A DNA stretch of 64,000 nt from assembly GCF_037102585.1 (NCBI RefSeq), contig NW_027043821.1, forward strand, positions 310,001 through 374,000, given 5' to 3'. How positions within the stretch are numbered: position 1 is the first letter of the stretch; each line of letters begins with the position of its first letter. This document shows positions 46,182 to 57,497 of this stretch, piece after piece. The DNA comes from Saccharomycopsis crataegensis. Taxonomy: Eukaryota > Ascomycota > Saccharomycetes > Ascoideales > Saccharomycopsidaceae. A model generated the notes under the pieces. That model did no database searches. It was not told the DNA's origin and saw nothing but the letters and a program-made list of their open reading frames with translations. Made by a program: the position numbers and the translations under genes.

Positions 46182-48119
46182 TCAATCAGCCTCTCCGAGG
46201 CTTAGGATAGAATCATCCATATTGACACTCATGTTCATACTCATGCTCATGCTCATATCAGCACTCTCCACTGAAACTCTTCCGAGATGTATCACCACCC
46301 AATATCCAAAAGCTTTGTTCTCATTCTCATTCTCGTTCTCCAATACTTCAACGCTAATAAACAATGGAATACTCAAATCGTAATCATGCTGGTCGTATTT
46401 CGATGGAATTATATTCATTGGAACACAACACCAATTAGCTCCGGAATCTAACGGATCATCTGAATTTGTATATGACGAGCGATCTATTCCACTAGAATTG
46501 GCAGCCAAATTTAGACTTTCCTGAGACGATGAAAAAGAATGTTTGGATAAATTTTCAGCAGCAAGATAATGCGCCGATGTAATCAGGTTGAGATGGGAAA
46601 TCTTGAGTAAGTTTTTACTCGGAGAACCGTTGGGGAAAATGCCAATACTTTGCTTTATACTAGAAGACCGCTGGTGCTCTTGTTTAGAAGAATCTTGAAG
46701 TTTGGACCATACAACATTTGTATCGGAATTCCTGGTCATTAATTCAACTCGCGAAAATTTGGTGTTGTCGTTCAATTCAATCGTTGGAATTGTTTTGATG
46801 AAATTTGCGGGCTCATTAATCTTAGACGATAGCTTAACATCTGCAATACTCCCTAACTTTTCAAATTCATCATCGTCGTCATCATCCTCATCTTCATCTT
46901 CATCCTCATCGTCATTACTGTTCTTCTTTCCATCACTCACATTGTTCACGACAGATCCCAAACTTCCTAGCGTAAAATCATGACATGGCAAACTCACCTT
47001 CACCCCATAGTCACTGTGCGTAGCGTCAAAAGTAGAGATCATCACCTTCATCTTGTGACTTAAATTAGGATTCTTAAAAATCAAAACGAAAGGGGCCAGA
47101 TTATTGGGTCTTAGTACCGATTCCTCATTACCTGGGAATTCTTTGATTTTTATCAGGGGTAATATATCAATGGCATCTGACGTCTTGAGAAATTTGAAGA
47201 TACGACCTGGCTGCATCGTTCTGGTATTTGATGTATCTTCAACGTACGGTTCCACCAAGTCCCCACGACAATCTTTACATTTCAACCTCTTTCGCGATCT
47301 GAGCTTTCTTGGAATAGGCAATAACTCCTGATAACTGGTTTTCGCATTACTGGAAATATTTTTAATGATTTTGGAGCTCGAAACGCTCGTAAGACTATAC
47401 TGTATATGTGATTTTAAAAACTGCCTGTACTGTATGATACAATCCTCATCGCCCAAACTCTCGATCAATTTGCCATCTTTAAAATCTTCTTCTTCATTTA
47501 AGGGAATGATATTTTCAACGTTGGCCCCCTCATTCAAACTGGAATGCTTCATTGCTTCCAATAGTTTCTTAAAATCTGGTTTTTTTGGATTATGTGTCCC
47601 ACGATATCGCTTACTATCCTGCTGCTTCTTTTTGAGACTGATGTGAGTTTTTTGAAGCTTGGAAAATTGACTATGGTACAAGGTTGCGGCAATCTTGGCT
47701 CTGATGAAACTTGACAAGCTCTTGGGTTTGTCTAAAGCCCCACTATTATATTTGTAATTACAGTCGGATTTTGAACATTTGAAGATAAATGATTTCCCAG
47801 AATCGCTACCGTCAGCAGCACTGGAAATCGTGACGTTGGAATCACAAAGTGGACAAACAAAGCAGTTTCTCCCACAGAAGCTGGATTCATTGTTGAAAAA
47901 AGTGAGACAGTTGGGACAATAATTTGCAACAAATTCTGGCTCGACACACTTTTGACACCTTATACCTTGACACTGGAAACAGAAATTAAGATTGGATAGA
48001 GGATAGTTGTTGTTCGGGTCTTTGATTTTGTTGAGTGGATGATCATTGGGGTACGAATTCGAGGATTTTTGCAGGTATCTATCGTTGCAAGGGCAATAAT
48101 GTGTAATGGTCAATGCCAT
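46182..48119 (-). CDS. Dynactin subunit p62 (DCTN4 homologue)
   Basis: p62 caps the pointed end of the dynactin Arp1 filament and helps dynein bind cargo or cortex. The first in-frame ATG is at 48119 (MALTITHYCPC), giving 645 residues. The N-terminal 150 residues carry the family's cysteine array: CPCNDRYL, CFQCQGIRCQKC, NYCPNC, CVCPLCDS and FKCSKSDCNYKY, which bind zinc. The pair LKCKDCRGDLVEPYVED lies near residue 290 and is another conserved dynactin p62 motif. The C-terminal half is beta-rich with a Ser/Asp tract and an acidic run (about residues 410-430). The tail ends with alternating Met and Ser (MSMSMSMNMS), an unusual low-complexity stretch. A CTG codon at 47154-47156 falls in ILP-x-IKIKEF, where related proteins have Ser. 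Confidence 0.87.
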   Translation of the reverse strand: MALTITHYCPCNDRYLQKSSNSYPNDHPLNKIKDPNNNYPLSNLNFCFQCQGIRCQKCVEPEFVANYCPNCLTFFNNESSFCGRNCFVCPLCDSNVTISSAADGSDSGKSFIFKCSKSDCNYKYNSGALDKPKSLSSFIRAKIAATLYHSQFSKLQKTHISLKKKQQDSKRYRGTHNPKKPDFKKLLEAMKHSSLNEGANVENIIPLNEEEDFKDGKLIESLGDEDCIIQYRQFLKSHIQYSLTSVSSSKIIKNISSNAKTSYQELLPIPRKLRSRKRLKCKDCRGDLVEPYVEDTSNTRTMQPGRIFKFLKTSDAIDILPLIKIKEFPGNEESVLRPNNLAPFVLIFKNPNLSHKMKVMISTFDATHSDYGVKVSLPCHDFTLGSLGSVVNNVSDGKKNSNDDEDEDEDEDDDDDDEFEKLGSIADVKLSSKINEPANFIKTIPTIELNDNTKFSRVELMTRNSDTNVVWSKLQDSSKQEHQRSSSIKQSIGIFPNGSPSKNLLKISHLNLITSAHYLAAENLSKHSFSSSQESLNLAANSSGIDRSSYTNSDDPLDSGANWCCVPMNIIPSKYDQHDYDLSIPLFISVEVLENENENENKAFGYWVVIHLGRVSVESADMSMSMSMNMSVNMDDSILSLGEAD

Positions 48120-48797
48120 TATTATAACCCGAGGTTCTAGTGTATCATACTTTTGATGGTTCAATATCTCTTACAATCAAATTCGGGCAATTTTTATTTG
48201 GGGATCATCACGGAGAAATAAAGGGGGTGCACCACCCAACAACAATACTCGATTATCACCACCACCATATTTTTACACACAAAGGACTACAACTGGAAAA
48301 GAGTTTGTGTTTTTTTTTTCTAAGAAATGTTTCATTAATTTTTTTTTAGGATTTTTTAATTATTTTTTAATTATTTTTTTTCTTTGATTTTTTGATATTT
48401 TTTCTTTTTTTTTTTTTGAAGTTTTGAATTTTCAGAAGATTGGATAACAAACACATAATTGGGGAGGAAGTGGAAACAACAAAGCACCCTGAAGTTGACA
48501 AGAAAATCTGGCTTTACTTTTCATTCACAGTAACGTCAATTGCCACATTTTGAAGAGACACTCTGTCGAACTTCAAAGTTCGAAAGAAACAATGATCTTC
48601 AGAAGTATGTCAATTGGTGAATGACGCGCAAAACAAGATTCTCTTGGATAAAACCAAACAAACTAATAGCAAAAACAGCGGCAGTAATAATAGCAAGAAC
48701 AACAATAGCAACAATAGATAAATAAGCGAAACGACAAAATGGACTTATAAAGCTTAGAAAGAACCAAACAGATGATACTAATGCTATTTCTTATTTC
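48120..48797. other. Intergenic region upstream of dynactin p62
   Basis: These 678 bases are dominated by T-rich tracts (about 48309-48420) and A-rich sequence with AAC/ACA repeats (about 48655-48720). No supported gene or RNA. Confidence 0.5.
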
Positions 48798-49649
48798 TTA
48801 TTTTTTCTTTTTTTTCTTTTTCTTCTTCTCCTTTAAACTTTTGGCTGGTTTATCACCATCCGCTATCATTTGTTCTTTGGTTCTTCTATGCTTCGTGTAC
48901 AGGGAAGAATGAAGTTTTCCTTGAAGGTATTCGCCACCGTCCGTCTGATCTATGCTCCCTATTTCCAAGTAGCCTTCTGCGCTCAGACCATCATTTACGG
49001 ATTTGGATATTTTTCGAGTAGATGCACTTGAAGTACTAGGAGTAGCTGGATCACCACCATAATTGCCAGGATGACAATATAAGAATTGATGATCTCGATG
49101 ATAGCGACCCGTTGGTTGTTCCAAAGATATCTTTTCCTTCAGCAGAGATTTCCTATCCGAACGTCCAGACAGGCAAAATCGGGAGATGTCATCTTGAATA
49201 TCAGGAGGCGACTCTCCATCTTTAAATTGGGATGGATTGATCAATTGGTTCTCTAAATCATCAAATCCCACGAGCGATTTCAGAGAGTTGTCTCTTGGTA
49301 TTGCTGGCGTTTCTGCAGAAATCCCTTGGTTTCCAGGAACTAAATAAGGAGGTTGAGAAGAAAAGTCCCCTATAGGCAGCAACAATCTGCTATACTGTAT
49401 GATATCCTGGTTGAGCAGTAACCCTTGTGTTGTATAATCTGCAGTATTATTATCAAAGAGAGGCAGCCACACAAAATTTGGATCATTAAGAGTAGGGGTA
49501 TCAAGTAACTGAGGATTGAGGTGGAACAGTTCAGGAGTATCATTCAGCGGTTGGTTTTTGGTTTCTTCATCTTCACCAACGTCAATAGCAGACTTTTCAT
49601 GGGGCACCCTCCCATGATTGTGATTCGGCATTTCCAATTGAAGATACAT
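48798..49649 (-). CDS. Unrecognised 283-aa protein with a poly-lysine C-terminus
   Basis: The frame runs from ATG 49649 (Met7 is an alternative) to a TAA at 48798. I do not recognise it. The sequence is polar and probably disordered: Asn/Pro/Leu-rich in the first half (HLNPQLLDTPTLNDPNFVWLPLF), with Ser/Thr-Pro sites (GESPPDI, GDPATPSTSSAST) and isolated hydrophobic clusters. It ends KSLKEK followed by eight more Lys codons and the stop. Runs of AAA/AAG Lys codons at the very end can slow ribosomes and also add a strong positive charge or a nuclear signal; here the run abuts the natural stop. The lack of known domains suggests a fast-evolving regulator. Coding nature is likely, given length and composition, but not certain. 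Confidence 0.6.
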   Translation of the reverse strand: MYLQLEMPNHNHGRVPHEKSAIDVGEDEETKNQPLNDTPELFHLNPQLLDTPTLNDPNFVWLPLFDNNTADYTTQGLLLNQDIIQYSRLLLPIGDFSSQPPYLVPGNQGISAETPAIPRDNSLKSLVGFDDLENQLINPSQFKDGESPPDIQDDISRFCLSGRSDRKSLLKEKISLEQPTGRYHRDHQFLYCHPGNYGGDPATPSTSSASTRKISKSVNDGLSAEGYLEIGSIDQTDGGEYLQGKLHSSLYTKHRRTKEQMIADGDKPAKSLKEKKKKKKKKK

Positions 49650-50897
49650 TCACAATGATTTAAGGGGGGTCTCAATTGATGGTAGAGAGTCCCAAAAAGG
49701 GTGAAGGACAAGGGAAAAGGGAAGCTCAGGATAAATGGACTTTCTGTTGTAGTTTTCTTCTGTTCTTTTCTTGGCTTCCTGGGGTGTGTGTATCTATATA
49801 TGTCAAATTCAGTGAAGCAGAACACTCTTGTTACTTGGGATATCAAGTTAAGTAGACAACATAAGAGTTCCCATAGAGCGAAAAATATCATTTAACTAAG
49901 ATAAGTGAACACCTTATTGAGAGAAAAAAAAAGACAAAAAAACACATACGCATACTCACCACCTAAAGAGAAAAAAATGAAGCTAAAAAATGGAGTGTCT
50001 TTTATTACCAAACAAGAGTTTCAGTGACATTATAGTGCTTTTATACATTTAATAAGGTTGTTTTCACTATCTCTCTCATTGATGAGTTGCTTGCTTTGGG
50101 TTGAAGCGCGTGGCTTTATCAGTCAACAATGGATACGATACAGACAGATATCACAGTATGATGATCGTAAATTTAACACACAGCAACTAATTGTTGTTTG
50201 TCATTCTGGCCTTCCTTTATTTTGCTTTTTTTCTGATTGATTGTTTGAGGATCGTTCTTTTAAGGCTGGAATGCCGATCTGATCGATACCGAATTAGACA
50301 GTTTTTAAATTGATCAACGCAACCATCTTTCACCCACCCAAGCAAAGGTGGCTAACTATTATGATGAAGAGGCACAAGCATAACCATCGATGTGTTAAAT
50401 ATTTCCAGTGTTCTAATATCAGTGTTTCAGCACCCCTTACTATCTTGAGAGTCGTCTTTATAGAAAATCAACATAATGGATACCAGACTTGTCCATACAA
50501 GGAATCATTCCATCAACAGTTTGGGGGGTAACTGAGACATCGCGGTGTGACTCCACAACCAACTGTTATGGCTTCAGTATATGAGATGTAAAGTCCTCTT
50601 TCGCAACCTGTATAACACAGAGCCTGGACGAAATGCTCGTCAATGTTCCTCAGCTCCCTATTACCCGTAGAATAGGGATGTTGTGTTGTCTTTTCTGAAT
50701 CTATATTTAGCATCCAAACACCATCACGAACGTAAACAAACAGGGAAAAAAAAATAAAAAAAAAATAAAAAATGTTTATGGTGACGCCTGACCAGAACGA
50801 AGAAAACAAACAAACAAACAAGAAAAGACAATCACTACACGCGGTAAAGGAATAACCTTAAACAGTAGTAGCAACAACACCAATCTCAGCTAAACCA
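49650..50897. other. Long divergent intergenic region before DAD1
   Basis: These 1.25 kb have no credible gene; the frames present start at non-ATG codons and are low in quality. An 8-base inverted repeat TCCCTATT / AATAGGGA (50655-50662 and 50671-50678, 8-base loop) lies about 220 bases before DAD1. AACA-type repeats occur near 50805-50825. Length alone suggests complex regulation of one of the flanking genes or an unrecognised non-coding transcript. Confidence 0.45.
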
Positions 50898-51224
50898 ATG
50901 TCCTACTTCAACATTAAGAAACAGGCAGCGCTCCAGGAAATCTCGATGGAGATGAACACCCTTCTATCGAACCTCGAAGACTTGAACGGGTACTTGAAAG
51001 ACTCGGTGGCGTTGGGGCAACAGTTCAAAAACATTTCGTCGCTATGGAACACATTCTACGATTGCGAGCTACAAATGAGGGAAGTCGTGGAAGGTGCCAA
51101 GGATCGGGTGAAAAAATTGGACGAGAGTTCTGAGGAGGCTGTGAAAATACCAAGACAGGAAGGTGTGGACCAGGAAGAGCAACAACCACCGCAAGAGAAT
51201 AATAGCCAGACGGCCCTGAGGTGA
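50898..51224 (+). CDS. DAD1: DASH/Dam1 complex subunit Dad1
   Basis: Dad1 is one of the ten subunits of the DASH (Dam1) complex, the ring-forming kinetochore coupler on spindle microtubules. The 108-residue protein has the family core at residues about 10-60: LQEISMEMNTLLSNLEDLNGYLKDSVALGQQFKNISSLWNTF in several matching pieces, comparable to the yeast segment with LNKLNRSLEGVIAVGKEF and SSLWSQF. The remainder is a charged, Glu/Gln-rich tail (QEEQQPPQENN) typical of small DASH subunits. The ATG at 50898 is the first in frame. A CTG codon occurs in the last few residues (TA-CTG-R). Confidence 0.87.
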   Translation: MSYFNIKKQAALQEISMEMNTLLSNLEDLNGYLKDSVALGQQFKNISSLWNTFYDCELQMREVVEGAKDRVKKLDESSEEAVKIPRQEGVDQEEQQPPQENNSQTALR

Positions 51225-51462
51225 GCGTGTTCGATAATATAATAGTGATAATAGCAGTGACAATCCCCAATAATCGAAATTGTGTCAAGTGGCCGATGCG
51301 AAACATTCGACGTGCCTCCACCGGCCCCACAGCGGCGGTAAAACCAATTTGTTTGTTTGTGGGTTGATGCAGTGCCGCCACCCCCACTGGTTAATGCCCG
51401 CGCGTGTGCATGCAGCCTGCCTCGTACCACAGCACAGGAACGTCTGGGAATGATATATATAT

Positions 51463-51495
<33 letters not shown>

Positions 51496-51650
51496 CGGGT
51501 CCTTGACTTCCTATTTGAAAGAGACTTCTACTACTTTATTATTCTTTTTCAGTCTGGAACACCTCTCCATCCATCTTTGGTATATCATTCTTTTGCTGGT
51601 CACTCGCTGATATAATACATACACACACAACAAAGATCCTAATAAATAAT
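51225..51650 (+). promoter_or_regulatory. GAS5-like promoter with AT dinucleotide repeat
   Basis: The 426 bases contain an AT/TA repeat of about 27 bases at 51469-51495 preceded by a shorter AT/AC repeat (51457-51468), located 155-195 bases before the ATG; either could act as a TATA region. A GC-rich block at about 51310-51335 (CCACCGGCCCCACAGCGGCGG) is notable in this AT-rich genome. The DAD1 3' end is at the left side. Confidence 0.5.
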
Positions 51651-53048
51651 ATGAAGCTCTTTTCTGGTCTTGCTCTCGCTGCAGTCGCTTCTACCGTCTC
51701 TGCCCTCACTTCCATCACTACCAAGGGTAACGCCTTCTTCCAAGGTAGTGACAGATTCTTCATTAGAGGGGTCGATTACCAACCTGGTGGATCTTCATCC
51801 ACCACCGATCCTTTGGCTGACTCCACCACTTGTCAAAGAGATATCGCCAAGTTTACCGACTTAGGTATTAACACCATCAGAGTCTATACCGTTGATAACT
51901 CCAAAGACCACAGTGATTGTATGAAGGCTTTGGACGACGCCGGTATTTATCTTGTCTTGGATTTGAACACCCCACAATCTGCCATCACTAGAAGTGGTAC
52001 CAACTGTTCTTATAACTCTGCGTATTTGCAGAACATCTGGGCTACTGTTGATGAGTTTGCTACTTATGATAATGTTCTTGGTTTCTTTGCTGGCAATGAA
52101 GTCATTAACAATGCTAACACCACTGCCACTGCCAAATACGTCAAAGCTGTTATCAGAGACTTGAAGACTTACATGGCTAAAAGAGGTTACAGAGCTATTC
52201 CTGTTGGTTACTCAGCTGCCGATGTTGAAGAAAACAGATTGCAAGCTGCTGAATACTTCAACTGTGGTGGTGATGGTGCCAGAGCTGATTTCTTTGGTAT
52301 CAATGATTACTCATGGTGTGGTAACTCTTCTTTTAGCGAATCTGGTTATTCTGACAAGGTCGACTTGTACTCTAATGTCACCATCCCAATGTTTTTATCT
52401 GAATTCGGCTGTAACCAAGTTAAGGGCTCTAGACCTTTCAGCGAAATCGAAGCCATCTATTCCAGTGAAATGACCGGTGTTTTCTCTGGTGGGTTGGTTT
52501 ATGAATATTCTCAAGAATCTAACGATTACGGTTTGGTTAAGGTTGTCTCTGATTCTGAAGTCACCGAATTGCAGGATTACACCAACTTGAAGAACATGTA
52601 TGCCAAGGTTAAAAACCCAACTGATAATAACTACAAGACCTCTGATTCTGCCTCTGAATGTCCAGCAGTTTCTTCTGACTGGGACTCTGATGACAATTTG
52701 CCAAACATGCCAGTTGATGCTCAACAATATTTGAAGAATGGTGCTGGTAAAGCTGGTGGGATTAGTTACAACACCATCACTTTATGTAAAGGTGATGCTG
52801 GTTCTAGTGGTGTTACTAACAGTATTAAAGACACCACCCCATCTAGCTCTTCGTCCTCGTCCAGCTCTAGTTCTAGCTCTTCCTCCTCCAGTAAGTCTGG
52901 CTCTTCATCTTCATCTTCATCCAGCAAGTCTGCTTCTTCATCTGCTAGTGCTGGTTCTCCAAGTTCAGCTCCATTCAATAAGTATGCCTTATTTGCCATG
53001 GTCTATGCAACCATTGCTGGTATCTACGGTTTTTCTTCCGTCTTTTGA
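51651..53048 (+). CDS. GAS5: GPI-anchored beta-1,3-glucanosyltransferase (GH72, Gas5-like)
   Basis: The enzyme cuts and re-joins beta-1,3-glucan chains at the cell surface. The 465-residue precursor has a signal peptide (MKLFSGLALAAVASTVSALT) and the GH72 catalytic domain with acid/base Glu150 in FFAGNEVINN and nucleophile Glu251 in FLSEFGCNQ, spaced 101 residues apart as in Gas1. There is no X8/CBM43 cysteine-rich module. Instead a long Ser-rich linker (about residues 400-435) leads to a hydrophobic GPI-attachment tail (YALFAMVYATIAGIYGFSSVF). This architecture is that of Gas3/Gas4/Gas5; the start and length (yeast Gas5, 484) favour Gas5. Codon choice is strongly biased and I saw no in-frame CTG, as expected for an abundant wall protein. 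Catalytic residues rule out an inactive Gas3-type protein. Confidence 0.93.
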   Translation: MKLFSGLALAAVASTVSALTSITTKGNAFFQGSDRFFIRGVDYQPGGSSSTTDPLADSTTCQRDIAKFTDLGINTIRVYTVDNSKDHSDCMKALDDAGIYLVLDLNTPQSAITRSGTNCSYNSAYLQNIWATVDEFATYDNVLGFFAGNEVINNANTTATAKYVKAVIRDLKTYMAKRGYRAIPVGYSAADVEENRLQAAEYFNCGGDGARADFFGINDYSWCGNSSFSESGYSDKVDLYSNVTIPMFLSEFGCNQVKGSRPFSEIEAIYSSEMTGVFSGGLVYEYSQESNDYGLVKVVSDSEVTELQDYTNLKNMYAKVKNPTDNNYKTSDSASECPAVSSDWDSDDNLPNMPVDAQQYLKNGAGKAGGISYNTITLCKGDAGSSGVTNSIKDTTPSSSSSSSSSSSSSSSSSKSGSSSSSSSSKSASSSASAGSPSSAPFNKYALFAMVYATIAGIYGFSSVF

Positions 53049-54631
53049 TTGATGGAACGATTAATATTTGATTAGTCTCCCTCTTTTCAAAAAAAAATAA
53101 AGCTTTTTGTATTTTTAGTTTTGATTTTTCAATTCGTTTCTTTTTTTTTTTTTCATTTTCTAATTTTGGTCTCTTTGTTTTTCAAGTGGCACATAGACTT
53201 TCCACTGCGAATATATATATTTACAAAATTTACTAAGTGTAGTCTACTTCATATGTTTCTATATAATAAAATGAGACTTATAAAAAGAATTCGATTATTT
53301 TTGATGGAGGTAGATAATTCTGTCAATCGATTCTATCTCTGTGTGTCTCTTAACGGTAAAACTGAAAAGGACCCTTAAAGAGCAAAAGCCCACCTTTAGG
53401 AGCTAAGCCACCCAACTTTAAAAATTCTAAAAGATTGACAGTTTTCTTGTACGATGAAATTACCCCCCAGAAACTCAGAAAAAAAAAAACAAACCGAACA
53501 TATTTCTGGGATCAACCATTCTCCAATTTGTGATCGAGTCAGTCACATCATATTACATTACACACACAGCCTCCTCCACTGGGAGGAAAACCCGTGTATT
53601 GTGCTGGAAAAAAAAAACATCTTTGTGGGACAACAACAATGGTTAGGGGGTGCGTGGTACATAGATCACCGTCAGTGATGCGGAGCAAGGGGGGGAGGCA
53701 ACCGCAACAATAGAATTTTTCACAACAACAACAATAGCCGTTTACTGTTCTTTTTTTCCAACACGATGGTGTTACTTTTATTCTTATTTTTAGCATGGCG
53801 ATGGTTGTTGTTAAAATAGACAATAGCTGGTTCTAGAATTGAAGGGACACAACCCATTAACAAAGATAATCAAGGCAGTGTGTCTCTCGTAGTGATGATT
53901 AGGGTAGGTGAATAGTCTAGATTAGGCAATTGCTTGTACGCCCATAGTTCCTATAGGATTCAATAAACCAATCAAACCACACAATCGCTATACTTACACA
54001 GCAAATCACTGGATTGGAAGTCTGCTGATTAGCATATGATCATTCCACACAGGCATCATGGGAACAAATAACAGTGTTATTTAGGGGCCAAGTATTTTGC
54101 ATATCAGTCTACAATAAGATCCAACGAGTGAATTATAGCGATTGAAAGATAGTATGACGAAGAATGCAACAACAGAGAAAGAAGAATATAAAAAGAAAAG
54201 AAAAAAAAAAAAAAGATGGAATAAGAAATACAAGGCCACTAAAAAATTAAAAATTGGTTAAAAAATAAATAAATAATAAAAGCAACAAAAGATGAGCATA
54301 AAATACAAAACGAACTAATGGAATTTCAAATTTTAAAATGCTGTTGTTTTTTCCTTGAAATGAAACTTGAGAATCAAAATAACACAGAACAATTAAAAGC
54401 CATTGCCATAAATTAAAATAAATCATTATGAATTTGATTGGTAAGTATTGATTTCTCCAAAATGCTGGCACAAAAAATACCCTATTTTTTTATTACCATG
54501 CCATTTGTCATTTCAGCACCAATCAAAAACTCTGTCTTAGGAAATCGGTACGGATATAGAGTAAGCTTTTCGTATGATCACACTATTTGCCTTTTTTTTT
54601 TTTTTTTTTACTTTCTCTCCTTCAATATTGG
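53049..54631. other. Convergent intergenic region GAS5 / SKY1
   Basis: These 1.58 kb are gene-free as far as I can see. T runs follow GAS5 (about 53139-53155). A/T-rich sequence with AAAGAAAAG runs (about 54195-54215) and a T run (about 54592-54609) lie before the SKY1 stop. A frame at about 54438-54635 can be made longer with a GTAAGT...CAG pair, but lacks a branch site and gives low-complexity protein, so it is not called. Confidence 0.5.

Positions 54632-57497
<2,866 letters not shown>

Noticed and set aside
54247-54471. Minus-strand frame with hydrophobic ends between GAS5 and SKY1
   Set aside because: Its first codon is GTG, internal ATG gives about 60 residues of AT-biased sequence, and there is no homologue I recognise.
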